Positions 1 through 9,891 of a stretch of DNA of 64,000 bases are shown piece after piece (positions within the stretch are counted from its first letter, which is position 1; each line of letters begins with the position of its first letter). The stretch is from assembly GCF_014654365.1 (NCBI RefSeq), contig NZ_BNAY01000005.1, positions 372,001 through 436,000 on the forward strand, in the 5' to 3' direction. Position numbers and translations under genes: made by a program. The notes beneath the pieces were generated by a model, which was not told the origin of the DNA, made no database searches, and saw nothing but the letters and a program-made list of their open reading frames with translations. This DNA comes from Amycolatopsis oliviviridis. Lineage in GTDB: Bacteria > Actinomycetota > Actinomycetes > Mycobacteriales > Pseudonocardiaceae.

Positions 1-1
1 G

Positions 2-730
2 ATCAACCCGGCGAATCTGGTCGACGTCGTCGTCTGGGCCGTCGCGATCATCTCGGTGATCTACTTCGTGGTGATCATCACCAGCAAGAAGATCACCTCC
101 GAAGAGCGCAGCCGGGTGTACTCGTTCATCCCGATGTTCATCGCGAGCGCCGCGTTCTTCTCGCTGTACCAGCAGCAGTTCACCGTCGTCGCGGCCTACA
201 CCGACGAGCGGCTGAACCGGACGATCTTCGGCTGGGAGATGCCGGTCGCCTGGGTCAACTCGATCAACCCGGTGTTCATCATCCTGTTCGCGCCGGTCAT
301 CGCGGCGATCTGGACGAAACTCGGTTCGCGGCAGCCGTCCTCGCCGATCAAGTTCGTGCTCGGCACGGTCACCATGGGCGTGGCGTTCCTGCTGTTCCTC
401 CCGATGGTGGGCAGCGGCAAGAACGCCAGCCCGCTGCTCGCGCTGGCAGGCATCCTGTTCGTGTTCACCATGGCGGAGCTGATGCTTTCGCCGGTCGGCC
501 TCTCGCTGTCGACCAAACTCGCGCCGGAGGCCTTCCGGACGCAGATGGTGGCGCTGAACTTCCTGTCCATCTCGCTCGGCACGGCGATGTCCGGGAAGCT
601 CGCCGAGTACTACACAGTCGAGGACGAAGCGCCGTACTTCAGCATCGTCGGCGGCGTTGCCATCGTCGTCGGTGTCGCTCTTCTGCTCGCGACGCCGATG
701 ATCCGCAAGCTGATGAAGGGCGTTCACTGA
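2..730 (+). CDS. POT-family proton-dependent peptide transporter, C-terminal part
   Basis: The open frame runs in from the left edge, so only the last 242 residues are present. The protein is rich in membrane helices and has the POT/PTR family segment QQQFTVVAAYTDERLNR followed by helices with the AELMLSPVGLS motif, which is typical of the oligopeptide:proton symporters (DtpT-like) near their C-terminus. It should import di- and tripeptides across the cytoplasmic membrane. The first codon visible is not the start. It ends 42 bases before a long palindrome that probably terminates it, facing a gene on the other strand. Family assignment is firm; substrate is inferred. Confidence 0.9.
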   Translation: MNPANLVDVVVWAVAIISVIYFVVIITSKKITSEERSRVYSFIPMFIASAAFFSLYQQQFTVVAAYTDERLNRTIFGWEMPVAWVNSINPVFIILFAPVIAAIWTKLGSRQPSSPIKFVLGTVTMGVAFLLFLPMVGSGKNASPLLALAGILFVFTMAELMLSPVGLSLSTKLAPEAFRTQMVALNFLSISLGTAMSGKLAEYYTVEDEAPYFSIVGGVAIVVGVALLLATPMIRKLMKGVH

Positions 731-771
731 CGCTCTTCTTCCCGCGCTGACGAGCGACCCTCGGAAGTGCT

Positions 772-814
772 GAAAGGGCCCTTCACCGCATAGGAAGCGG
801 TGAAGGGCCCTTTC
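772..814. terminator. Double palindrome / bidirectional terminator
   Basis: Perfect 18-base arms (772-789 and 797-814) around a 7-base loop, core GAAAGGGCCCTTC. Each arm is itself almost palindromic. It lies between two convergent genes and belongs to the dispersed family also found at 7059, 19536, 42400, 46452 and 56379. Confidence 0.8.
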
Positions 815-867
815 GCTGCGTCGTACCCGCGCCGGGGGCCGCGACCGGCCCGTGAGCGAAGGCGTGA

Positions 868-980
868 CACGCGTGCTTGAACCCGGAACTCGCGTGCTTG
901 AACGCCGATGTCGGTGTGCGGCGTCTGATCACGCGAGTTCCGTCTCCAAGCACGCGAGTTCGCCGTCCGATCACGTGAGA
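868..980. repeat. Clustered inverted repeats with ACGCGAGTTC core
   Basis: The word GAACTCGCGTGCTTGAAC (886-903) and a degenerate copy just before it (from 868) face two inverted copies, ACGCGAGTTC at 931-940 and 948-961, and a decayed third near 969-980. The block fills the gap between a palindromic terminator and the end of the VIT-family gene. No gene is seen in 731-1001. Confidence 0.6.
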
Positions 981-1001
981 TCGCCACTCGAGACCCGGGG
1001 C

Positions 1002-1721
1002 TCAGCCGACGCTGACGCCGAACAGCACGCCGACGTAGTACGTCACCAGCATCGTCAGCGCGCCGACACCGACGTTCCGCGCGATCGCGCGGCCGACGCG
1101 GGCGTCGCCGAGTTTCGCGCTGATGAACCCGGTCAGCGTCAGCCCGACCACGACCGCCGAAGCGCACGCCCAGACCCGCGCCGAGGTCGACGTCCACACG
1201 ATCGACAGCAGCGGCAGCAGCGCGCCGACGGTGAACGCCACCAGCGACGCCCAGGCCGCCTGCCACGGGCTGGTCAGATTGTCCGGATCGATGCCGAGTT
1301 CGGCCTCGGCGTGCGCCTGCAGCGCGTCCTTGTCGGTCAGTTCGCGGGCGACCTGCGCGGCGAGTTCCGGGGAAAGTCCCTTCGCCTCGTAGATTTCCGC
1401 CAGTTCCCGTTCTTCGGCTTCGGGCATCTCTTTCAGTTCGCGCTTTTCCAGTCGCAACTGCGCGCGTTCGGTGTCGCGCTGCGTGCTCACCGAGACGTAT
1501 TCACCGCCCGCCATGGAAAGCGCGCCGGCGACCAGGCCCGCGATTCCCGCGGTGGCGATCGCGGTCGAGTCGGTGGTCGCGCCGGCGACGCCGACCACGA
1601 TGCCCGCCACCGACACGATCCCGTCGTTGGCACCGAGGACGCCGGCGCGCAGCCAGTTCAGCTTGCCGCTCAGATCCGCGTGCGGTTCATGGGGATGTTC
1701 GGTCGACACGGTTTCGGTCAC
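1002..1721 (-). CDS. VIT1/CCC1-family iron/manganese transporter
   Basis: 239 residues. The N-terminus has the family pattern LRAGVLGANDGIVSVAGIVVGVAGA (first helix with the conserved DG), a second helix ending in AGGEYVSVSTQRD, a cytoplasmic Glu-rich stretch (about residues 88-120; EKRELKEMPEAEERELAEIYE is typical of the metal-collecting domain) and three C-terminal helices. Relatives move Fe2+ or Mn2+ out of the cytosol and protect against excess. The reading starts at ATG 1721. A DtxR/IdeR-like iron box lies 72-90 bases upstream, so iron control is likely. It is convergent with the peptide transporter. Confidence 0.88.
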   Translation of the reverse strand: MTETVSTEHPHEPHADLSGKLNWLRAGVLGANDGIVSVAGIVVGVAGATTDSTAIATAGIAGLVAGALSMAGGEYVSVSTQRDTERAQLRLEKRELKEMPEAEERELAEIYEAKGLSPELAAQVARELTDKDALQAHAEAELGIDPDNLTSPWQAAWASLVAFTVGALLPLLSIVWTSTSARVWACASAVVVGLTLTGFISAKLGDARVGRAIARNVGVGALTMLVTYYVGVLFGVSVG

Positions 1722-1792
1722 CGTTTCAGTGAAACACGAAGAACGGGAATCGGCGAGAGGAAACCTTTTCGGTCAATGCAGGCAATCCTTAT

Positions 1793-1811
1793 TGACTATT
1801 GCCTTACCTAA
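1793..1811 (-). promoter_or_regulatory. Candidate DtxR/IdeR iron box
   Basis: On the minus strand the site begins TTAGGTAAGGC and matches about 13 of 19 positions of the IdeR consensus, with one half-site intact. It lies upstream of the VIT-family iron transporter and overlaps an AGGCAAT...ATTGCCT inverted repeat (1780-1786, 1798-1804). Control of the divergent kinase gene at 1834 is also possible. Confidence 0.45.
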
Positions 1812-1833
1812 GTCCTCGGATAGGTTGTCGGAC

Positions 1834-2301
1834 ATGGCCGAGGTGGTGATCTTGATCGGGCTCCAGGCGTCCGGGAAGACGACGTTCTTCCGGCGGGAGT
1901 TCGCGGGCACCCACGTCCACCTCAGCAAGGACCACTTCCCGAACGCCAAGCAGCGGCAACGCCGCCAGCTGCGGATGCTGGCCGAGGCGCTCGAAGACGG
2001 CCGCCCGGTGGTCGTGGACAACACCAACCCGTCGCCCGAGGAGTGGGCGCCGCTGATCGAGGTCGCGAGGCGGCACGGCGCGCGCGTCGTCGGGTACTGG
2101 TTCCCGCCGGATCTCGAAGGTTCGCGAGAGCGAAACGCGCGCCGGGGCGTGAAAACCCGGGTGCCCGACGTCGGTCTGTATGCGACTCTCAAGCGGCTGC
2201 GGCGACCGGCCGCGGAAGACGGTTTCGACGAGCTGTACACCGTCGGTTTCGACGGTGAAGGCGGGTTCGCGGTGGAGCGGGGTGACCATGGACGCCGGTG
2301 A
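1834..2301 (+). CDS. P-loop kinase, polynucleotide-kinase-like
   Basis: 155 residues from ATG 1834, which lies just past the divergent promoter region; the longer upstream frame runs back through the VIT gene and is not credible. Walker A is GLQASGKTT (residues 9-17). A VVVDNTNP strand and the Arg-rich lid RERNARR follow, as in the T4 polynucleotide kinase / zeta-toxin kinase group. The stop overlaps the start of the Thg1 gene by 14 bases, so the two proteins are co-translated. I infer a nucleic-acid or nucleotide 5'-kinase feeding the same substrate as Thg1; the substrate is not shown by the sequence. Confidence 0.8.
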   Translation: MAEVVILIGLQASGKTTFFRREFAGTHVHLSKDHFPNAKQRQRRQLRMLAEALEDGRPVVVDNTNPSPEEWAPLIEVARRHGARVVGYWFPPDLEGSRERNARRGVKTRVPDVGLYATLKRLRRPAAEDGFDELYTVGFDGEGGFAVERGDHGRR

Positions 2302-3043
2302 TTTCGAGGCGCGGCAACGGGAACGTGAGTGGTTCCACGGCCTGACCGTGCCCCCGGGCTCCTGGACGGTGCTCCGCGTCGACGGCCGGGGTTTCTCCAA
2401 GTTCACCGAAGCCCGGTTCGAGAAGCCTTTCGATCTTCGCTTCGCGGAGTGCATGGCCGAGGCGGCGAGCGCCCTGCTGGCGGAGTTCGCTTCGCCGTAC
2501 GTGTACACGGAAAGCGACGAGATCTCCCTCTTGCTCCCGCCGTCGGCCGAGTTGTTCGGCCGGGGTGTGGAGAAGCTCGTGTCGATCTCGGCCGGGGTCG
2601 CGTCGGCCGCGTTCACCCACGCGGCCGGAGTGCCCGCGCACTTCGACGGCCGGATCTGGCTCGGCACGACGGCGGACGACGTCGTCGACTATTTCTCCTG
2701 GCGTCAGGCGGACGCGACCCGCTGCGCGCTCAACGGCTGGTGCTACTGGATCCTGCGCAAGGCGGGGAAGTCGGCGAGCGAGGCCGGGGCGGCTCTCGAA
2801 GGCGCGGGCGTCTCCGAGAAGAATGAGCTGCTTTTCGCGCACGGCGTCAACTTCGCCGAAGTCCCCGCCTGGCAGCGGCGCGGCGTCGGGCTGTACTGGG
2901 AGTCCTTCGAGCGCACCGGTTTCGACCCGGTGCGGGAGATCGAGGTCTCCGCGACCCGCCGCCGCGTCCGCGTCGACCGGGAACTGCCGATGAAGGGCGA
3001 GTACCGCGCCTTCCTCGGCGAACTGCTTCAGTCGGTCCGGTAG
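2288..3043 (+). CDS. Thg1-family 3'-5' polymerase (tRNA-His guanylyltransferase-like)
   Basis: 251 residues from ATG 2288. It has the Thg1 palm signatures: LRVDGRGFSKFT with the first metal aspartate at residue 32, YTESDEISLLL with Asp77-Glu78, and the YFSWRQADATRCALN segment. Enzymes of this family add nucleotides in the 3'-to-5' direction; bacterial members (Thg1-like proteins) repair 5'-truncated tRNAs in a template-dependent way rather than adding G-1 to tRNA-His. Most bacteria encode G-1 in the tRNA-His gene and lack Thg1, so its presence is notable. It is coupled to the upstream kinase and ends 3 bases before the convergent DUF2848 gene. Confidence 0.9.
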   Translation: MDAGDFEARQREREWFHGLTVPPGSWTVLRVDGRGFSKFTEARFEKPFDLRFAECMAEAASALLAEFASPYVYTESDEISLLLPPSAELFGRGVEKLVSISAGVASAAFTHAAGVPAHFDGRIWLGTTADDVVDYFSWRQADATRCALNGWCYWILRKAGKSASEAGAALEGAGVSEKNELLFAHGVNFAEVPAWQRRGVGLYWESFERTGFDPVREIEVSATRRRVRVDRELPMKGEYRAFLGELLQSVR

Positions 3044-3046
3044 CGC

Positions 3047-3727
3047 CTAGCCGATCGGTTCCGGCAGCCGCCGCACGGCGTAGGCGAGGTCGATCGTCTC
3101 GCCGGTCGCCGGGTCGCCCAGTTCCACGCGCCAGGAGTCGGCGAACTGGTCGACGCCGTGCACCATCGGGATCGTGCCCGAGATCAGCACGGTGCCCGGG
3201 GCGTAGAGGTCGCGTTCACGCAGCACGTCCAGCCAGTACGACGGCGGCAGCAGCTCCGCGAGTTTCCCTTGCTGGATCAGGGTTTCCCCGGCCCAGGCGG
3301 ACAGCGTGAGCTCGTCGAGCCGGTCCTGGACGTCGACGAGGCGCCAGGCCTTGGCGGCGAGGACGTCGGGGCCGGCGTTCTTGCTCCACGCGACGCCGTG
3401 CGCTTCGAGCGCGCGGTCGGTGTGGTCGCAGGCGGCGGTGAGGAGGACGTCCTCGGGCGCGGGGCCGGTGATGACGATGGCCCACTCGGCCTCGCCGGAG
3501 GTCTTCTCGTGCTGCACCGGGACCTCTTCGGTCTGGCTCGCCAGGTACGGCGCGACCGGGTAGAGCGCCGGGATCACCGAAGGCGCGGGGACGCCGAGTT
3601 CGGCCAGTTCGGCCACGTGGGCGGCGACGTCCTCCTGGCTGCGACCGGCGTATCCGGCGTTCAGCAGCGTGTGGACCTCGGTCCGCCGCTCCTGGCCGTC
3701 GGGAAGGGTGAAACGCAGCTCAGGCAT
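3047..3727 (-). CDS. DUF2848 protein (fumarylacetoacetate-hydrolase-related)
   Basis: 226 residues from ATG 3727; the further upstream codons run through the divergent promoter and are left out. Features are the N-terminal LNAGYAGRSQEDVAAHVAEL, a mid-protein VQHEKTSGEAEWAIV and a C-terminal LISGTIPMVHGVDQFADSW, which match my memory of DUF2848, a family distantly related to the FAH fold and found with catabolic genes. The reaction is unknown. It is divergent from an MHS transporter and a cupin, with a 12-base palindrome in between, which suggests one co-regulated catabolic unit. Confidence 0.75.
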   Translation of the reverse strand: MPELRFTLPDGQERRTEVHTLLNAGYAGRSQEDVAAHVAELAELGVPAPSVIPALYPVAPYLASQTEEVPVQHEKTSGEAEWAIVITGPAPEDVLLTAACDHTDRALEAHGVAWSKNAGPDVLAAKAWRLVDVQDRLDELTLSAWAGETLIQQGKLAELLPPSYWLDVLRERDLYAPGTVLISGTIPMVHGVDQFADSWRVELGDPATGETIDLAYAVRRLPEPIG

Positions 3728-3759
3728 CTGTCCTCCGAGATTGGGGGTTGCGCATACAG

Positions 3760-3771
3760 CTTGTATACAAG
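3760..3771. promoter_or_regulatory. GntR-type operator palindrome
   Basis: CTTGTATACAAG is a perfect 12-base palindrome of the TTGTATACAA class bound by FCD-type GntR regulators. It sits between the divergent DUF2848 and MHS transporter genes. No GntR gene is in the window, so the regulator would be encoded elsewhere. Confidence 0.5.
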
Positions 3772-3834
3772 GAGTATATCCGCAATTCAACCCCTCCCGG
3801 CGGGGTTGCGGACCTACTGCGGACGGATGTGGAC

Positions 3835-5142
3835 ATGACCTCACCAGCCGGTGACCGGCGCTCGTTGCACAAGGCCTTCGCGGCCAGCCTCTCGGGAACC
3901 GCGCTCGAGTGGTACGACTTCGCGGCCTACTCGGTGGCAGCCGCGACGATCTTCGGGCATCTCTTCTTCCCGTCGGAAGACCAGCTCGCGAGCACGATGG
4001 CGGCGTTCTCCACCTACGCCGTCGGCTACCTCGCCCGGCCGCTCGGCGGGTTCCTCTTCGGCCGCCTCGGCGACGTGCTCGGCCGCAAGCGCATCCTGGT
4101 CATGACCCTCGTGCTCACCGGTGTCGCGACGTTCCTCATCGGTGTCGTGCCGACGTACGAGAACATCGGCGGCTTCGCGGCCGTCCTGCTCGTGGCGCTG
4201 CGGTTCGCGCAGGGTGTCGGCATCGGCGGCGAATGGGGTGGCGCCGTCCTGCTGTCGAGCGAGTTCGGGGATCCGGGCAAACGCGGGTTCTGGGCGTCGG
4301 CCGCACAGATCGGCCCGCCCGCGGGCAACCTGCTCGCCAACGGTGTCCTCGCCGTGCTGGCCGCGCTGCTCACCGAGGACCAGTTCAACAGCTGGGGCTG
4401 GCGGATCGCGTTCCTGCTGTCCGGCGCGCTGGTCGGATTCGGCCTGTGGATCCGGCTCAAACTGGAGGAGACGCCGGTCTTCAAGAAGATCCAGGAGCGT
4501 GGCGAGCGTTCGTCGGCGCCGATCTCCGAGGTCTTCCGCACCGAACGCCGCGCGCTCGTCGCGGCCGTGCTCATCCGGGTCTGCCCGGACGTGCTCTACG
4601 CGCTGTTCACCGTCTTCGTCCTCACCTACGTCACCACGCACACCGGCCTCTCGCGCGGCGCCGGGCTGGCCGCGGTGATGATCGGTTCGGCGTTCCAGCT
4701 GGTGCTGATGCCGCTGTTCGGCGCGCTCTCGGACCGGGTCTCGCGGCGCAAGATGTACCTGTTCGCGACCATCGCCGCCGGGATCTGGCCGTTCGTGTTC
4801 TTCCCGATGATCAGCGGTGGTTCGTTCGCGATGCTGGCGATCGGGATCGTGCTCGCGCTGGTCATCCACGCCGCGCTCTACGGGCCGCAGGCCGCGCTCG
4901 TCACCGAGCAGTTCTCGCCGCGCCTGCGCTACACCGGCAGCTCGCTGGCGTACACCCTCGCCGGGGTCATCGGCGGGGCGCCCGCGCCGTTGCTGTTCAC
5001 GGCGCTGCTCGCCGGCTTCGACACCTGGCTCGCGATCGGGGTCTACTTGCTCGCGACCGCGGTGGTGACCATCATCGGTGTCGTGCTCGCCCGTGACCCG
5101 GACCGCGAAGAGGAGGCGGCTGCCATGGAGACCGCGCGATGA
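3835..5142 (+). CDS. MFS transporter, metabolite:H+ symporter (MHS) family
   Basis: 435 residues from ATG 3835 (GTG 3829 in the same frame is possible). The first helix carries the MHS signature GTALEWYDFAAYSV, the second loop GRLGDVLGRKRIL is the MFS motif A, and VGIGGEWGGAVLL is the family helix-5 pattern. Twelve membrane segments are predicted by eye. MHS members import organic acids and similar small metabolites by proton symport. It overlaps the cupin gene by four bases and is divergent from DUF2848, so it probably imports the substrate that those enzymes process. Confidence 0.88.
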   Translation: MTSPAGDRRSLHKAFAASLSGTALEWYDFAAYSVAAATIFGHLFFPSEDQLASTMAAFSTYAVGYLARPLGGFLFGRLGDVLGRKRILVMTLVLTGVATFLIGVVPTYENIGGFAAVLLVALRFAQGVGIGGEWGGAVLLSSEFGDPGKRGFWASAAQIGPPAGNLLANGVLAVLAALLTEDQFNSWGWRIAFLLSGALVGFGLWIRLKLEETPVFKKIQERGERSSAPISEVFRTERRALVAAVLIRVCPDVLYALFTVFVLTYVTTHTGLSRGAGLAAVMIGSAFQLVLMPLFGALSDRVSRRKMYLFATIAAGIWPFVFFPMISGGSFAMLAIGIVLALVIHAALYGPQAALVTEQFSPRLRYTGSSLAYTLAGVIGGAPAPLLFTALLAGFDTWLAIGVYLLATAVVTIIGVVLARDPDREEEAAAMETAR

Positions 5143-5474
5143 CCTGGCTTTCCATGTCCACTGTGGAGGGTCTGCCGCTGATCGGCGGACAGGGCCGGTT
5201 CCGGACGCTCGCGACGGCGGAAGGCGGCCTGGCGTACGAGATCTTCTATCCGGCGGGTGTCGCTTCTCCCGTGCACAGCCACGATCACGACAGCATCGTG
5301 TACCTGCACACGGGTTCGCTGCGCGGCACGCTCGACGGCCGGGAAGTGACGCTGGAGGCGGGCGGCACGATCGTCCACCCGCGCGGGGTCCCGCACAGCG
5401 TCGAGGCCATTGTGGACAGTCAGTGGGTCGAGTTCAAGACACCGCTGCCCGCGCGGCCACCGATCGCGGAATGA
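5139..5474 (+). CDS. Small single-domain cupin
   Basis: 111 residues; ATG 5139 overlaps the transporter stop as ATGA. One cupin barrel is seen: PVHSHDHDSIVYLHTGSLRGTL gives the first motif with metal-binding histidines, and GTIVHPRGVPHSVEA the second. Small cupins of this type are isomerases, dioxygenases or sensors; which one cannot be told. Its place in the operon suggests a step in breakdown of the imported compound. A 12-bp stem follows its stop. Confidence 0.8.
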   Translation: MTWLSMSTVEGLPLIGGQGRFRTLATAEGGLAYEIFYPAGVASPVHSHDHDSIVYLHTGSLRGTLDGREVTLEAGGTIVHPRGVPHSVEAIVDSQWVEFKTPLPARPPIAE

Positions 5475-5479
5475 AAGAA

Positions 5480-5518
5480 ACCGGGGCGGACACCGAAATC
5501 TCCAGCGTCCGCCCCGGT
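5480..5518. terminator. Bidirectional terminator stem
   Basis: ACCGGGGCGGAC (5480-5491) and its exact complement (5507-5518) with a 15-base loop, between convergent genes. It is not of the double-palindrome family. Confidence 0.75.
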
Positions 5519-5531
5519 CGGGAGGAAAGTC

Positions 5532-6026
5532 TCAGGCGTCGAGCTCGGCCAGCGCCAGCTTCGCCTTCTCCAGCTCCGCTTCGAGCTGGGCCACCTTCGC
5601 GGCCTGCAGCTCGCGGGCGGCGTTGATGACCTCGTCGATCGGGCCCGACAGGTCCGCGTGCAGTTCCTTGGCGGCGCGGGACACGGCCGCGGCCGGGATC
5701 TCCAGGCCCTTCGCGACCCACTTGGTGCCGTTCTTGAGCTCGGCCTGCCACTCGCCGTCGGCGGTGCCGGTGACGGTGAGGGTCAGCTCGACGGTGCGGG
5801 TCTTCTTCGCGGTGGTGGCGACCTTCGGGCGGCCACGCTTGGGCTTGGGGGACTCCGCCGTGTTCTCTTCGGCGGGGGCCTCCGGGGTCGCCGAAGCCTC
5901 GGGGGCCTCGGTCTTGGCCTCGGGGGTCTCCGAGGTGGTCTCCGCCTGCGGCGTCGAGTCGACGGGCGCTTCGGTAGCCGCTTCTTCGGACACGGCGTCA
6001 GTGCGTGTCAAGGCATCCACGGTCAT
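5532..6026 (-). CDS. Hypothetical protein with AT-hook-like motif and C-terminal coiled coil
   Basis: 164 residues from ATG 6026, preceded by AAGGAG about 12 bases upstream. Residues 1-65 are an acidic, Glu/Ala/Pro-rich linker; then PKPKRGRPKVA, an AT-hook-like basic RGRP core; then a small beta-rich unit (TVELTLTVTGTADGEWQAEL) and a C-terminal helix ending in a Leu/Ala/Glu heptad pattern (QLEAELEKAKLALAELDA). The mix of a minor-groove-binding hook and a coiled coil suggests a DNA-associated or nucleoid protein, but no named family is recognised. It is monocistronic. Confidence 0.7.
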   Translation of the reverse strand: MTVDALTRTDAVSEEAATEAPVDSTPQAETTSETPEAKTEAPEASATPEAPAEENTAESPKPKRGRPKVATTAKKTRTVELTLTVTGTADGEWQAELKNGTKWVAKGLEIPAAAVSRAAKELHADLSGPIDEVINAARELQAAKVAQLEAELEKAKLALAELDA

Positions 6027-6199
6027 CGTCGGTGTCGTCTCCTTGCCCGGGTATGGGGTGGTACCCGGCACATCCTAGAACAGGCGTTCGACTGTCGCGC
6101 GGCAGGGTGTGCTAAGCGTGTCGCATGATCGCATCGGTCCGCGACGATCGGGCGCGGTCCGGTCGCGCTCCGTCAGAGTCGACGGCGAAGGGAGGCCTC

Positions 6200-7054
6200 G
6201 TGATCTCGGCACTCAATCGGCTCGTCGATCTGGTCGAAGAGCACCTCACGGACGACATGGACGTCACAGGGCTGGCCGGCGCGTTCGGCACGACCGAGTA
6301 CCACCTGCGCCGGATGTTCTCGTCGCTGGCGGGAATGTCGCTGTCGGAATACGTCCGCCGTCGCCGCATGACCGCCGCCGTCGCCGACGTCGTCCGCGGC
6401 GAGGGCGATCTGCTGACCATCGCCGTCCGGTACGGCTACGGCTCGGCCGAGGCGTTCGGCAGGGCGTTCCGGGCGGTCCACGGCGCCGGTCCCGGTGAGG
6501 TCCGCCGCGACGGTGGCCCCCTTCGCACACAACCGCGGCTCAGGTTCCGCCTGAGCGTCGAAGGGAGCATCCCCATGGAAACCCGTATCGTCGACCGTCC
6601 CGCTTTCCGGCTCGCCGGGCACGCGACCCGCGTCCCGCTCGTCCACGAAGGCGTCAACCCGCACATCCAGCGGCACATCGCCGCGCTGCCGCCGGAGGCG
6701 CACGTCCGGCTGAAAGCGCTCAGCGACACCGAACCGCCGGGCCTGCTGCAGGTCAGCGACGCCCTTGACCCGGACGGTGCCGAGCTGACCTACCTGCACG
6801 GGGTCGCCGTCACCGGTGACATCCCCGGCGATCTCGACGTCATCGAGGTGCCTGCCGGGCGGTGGGCGGTCTTCCGTACCGACGGCGCGCATCCGGAGGC
6901 ACTGCAGAAGGTGTGGGCGGCGACGGCGACCGAATGGTTCCCGTCCAATCCGTGGCGTCTGCGGCCGGGACCGTCGATCGTCACGATCCTGGCGCACTCG
7001 GACGACTTCGGGACCGCCACTTGTGAGCTGTGGCTGCCCGTCGAGCCCGCCTGA
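6200..7054 (+). CDS. AraC-family regulator with GyrI-like effector domain
   Basis: 284 residues from GTG 6200, which has AAGGGAGG just upstream; longer starts have no ribosome site. The N-terminal hundred residues are an AraC/XylS double helix-turn-helix (TEYHLRRMFSSLAGMSLSEYVRRRRM, then IAVRYGYGSAEAFGRAFRAVHG). After a linker, METRIVDRPAFRLAGHATRVPL starts a GyrI/SOUL-like domain as in Rob and BltR-type multidrug sensors, ending in CELWLPVEPA. It probably senses a hydrophobic small molecule and activates transcription. Targets are not evident nearby. Confidence 0.88.
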   Translation: MISALNRLVDLVEEHLTDDMDVTGLAGAFGTTEYHLRRMFSSLAGMSLSEYVRRRRMTAAVADVVRGEGDLLTIAVRYGYGSAEAFGRAFRAVHGAGPGEVRRDGGPLRTQPRLRFRLSVEGSIPMETRIVDRPAFRLAGHATRVPLVHEGVNPHIQRHIAALPPEAHVRLKALSDTEPPGLLQVSDALDPDGAELTYLHGVAVTGDIPGDLDVIEVPAGRWAVFRTDGAHPEALQKVWAATATEWFPSNPWRLRPGPSIVTILAHSDDFGTATCELWLPVEPA

Positions 7055-7058
7055 CCGA

Positions 7059-7113
7059 TGTCATGAAAGGGCCGTTCCTGACGAAATTCGTCAGGAACGG
7101 CCCTTTCATGACA
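7059..7113. terminator. Long double palindrome / bidirectional terminator
   Basis: Perfect 27-base arms (7059-7085, 7087-7113) with a single central base, core TCATGAAAGGGCC. It sits between the convergent araC-type and acs genes and belongs to the dispersed palindrome family. Confidence 0.85.
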
Positions 7114-7126
7114 CTTTGGCGAGGGG

Positions 7127-9097
<1,971 letters not shown>

Positions 9098-9197
9098 GGT
9101 GCGATGCCTCCTGTGTTTCGCGTGTCTTCACGCCCGTTGGCACGCTATCGACGTTACGACGCGAAGTAAAAGGTTGCATCGCGGTTGCGGACCGCAT

Positions 9198-9776
9198 TCA
9201 CACGCTTGAGGACAAAGCGGTACGGACCGCGGGCCATTCTGGTCCGGTGAGGGAGTAGACAACGGTGTCACGGATGGTTCCGTCGGGCCGGACGCGATGC
9301 GCGCGCAGCACGCCTTCCCGTTGCGCGCCGAGGCGTTCGATCGCCTTCTGCGACTTCAGGTTGCGGATGTCGGTCTCCCACGAGACACGGTTCGCGCCGA
9401 GGTCGTCGAAAGCGTGGCGCAGCAACAGGAGTTTCGACTCGCGGTTGAGCCCGGTGCGCTGCCACGCGGAACCGATCCAGGTGTAGCCAAGGGAAATGAT
9501 CTTGTGCCGCGCGTTCATCGCGTAGAACGACGTCGTGCCGGCGACCTCGCCGGTGCTCGCGTCGATCTGCGCCCAGGCGCGGCGGTCCGGGTCGGCGAGG
9601 ATCGCGTCGACCATGGCTTCGGCCGCGGCGAGGTCCCGCGGCTGCCGGAGGCTGAGCCAGGTCCAGATCGCCGGGTCCGATCCGGCTTCGAAGAGGCCTT
9701 TGGCGTGGTCACGGGCGAGCGGTTCGAGGCGGACGCGTTCGCCGGTCAGGGTCGCGTGGTCGGTCCAGTCGGTCAC
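9198..9776 (-). CDS. GNAT acetyltransferase, RimJ/RimL type
   Basis: 192 residues from GTG 9776; an in-frame ATG at 9830 would add 18 residues. Neither start has a strong ribosome site. LTGERVRLEPLARDHAKGLFEA opens the fold, and SLGYTWIGSAWQRTGLNRESKLLLLRHAFDDLGANRVSWETDIRNLKSQKAIERLGAQREGVLR carries the acetyl-CoA binding loop region and the N-S-aligned RimJ/L pattern. It should transfer an acetyl group to a protein N-terminus or small amine. No operon partner. Confidence 0.85.
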   Translation of the reverse strand: MTDWTDHATLTGERVRLEPLARDHAKGLFEAGSDPAIWTWLSLRQPRDLAAAEAMVDAILADPDRRAWAQIDASTGEVAGTTSFYAMNARHKIISLGYTWIGSAWQRTGLNRESKLLLLRHAFDDLGANRVSWETDIRNLKSQKAIERLGAQREGVLRAHRVRPDGTIRDTVVYSLTGPEWPAVRTALSSSV

Positions 9777-9891
9777 GATCTTGACGGTACGACCGGCAAT
9801 GGCCTTGCTGGATAGCCAGTTCCGAAGCATTCGAGAAGGCCACTGGGGCGTTGCCTATGCTCGCGGGAACGATCGACGAAGGCGAGGCGGC

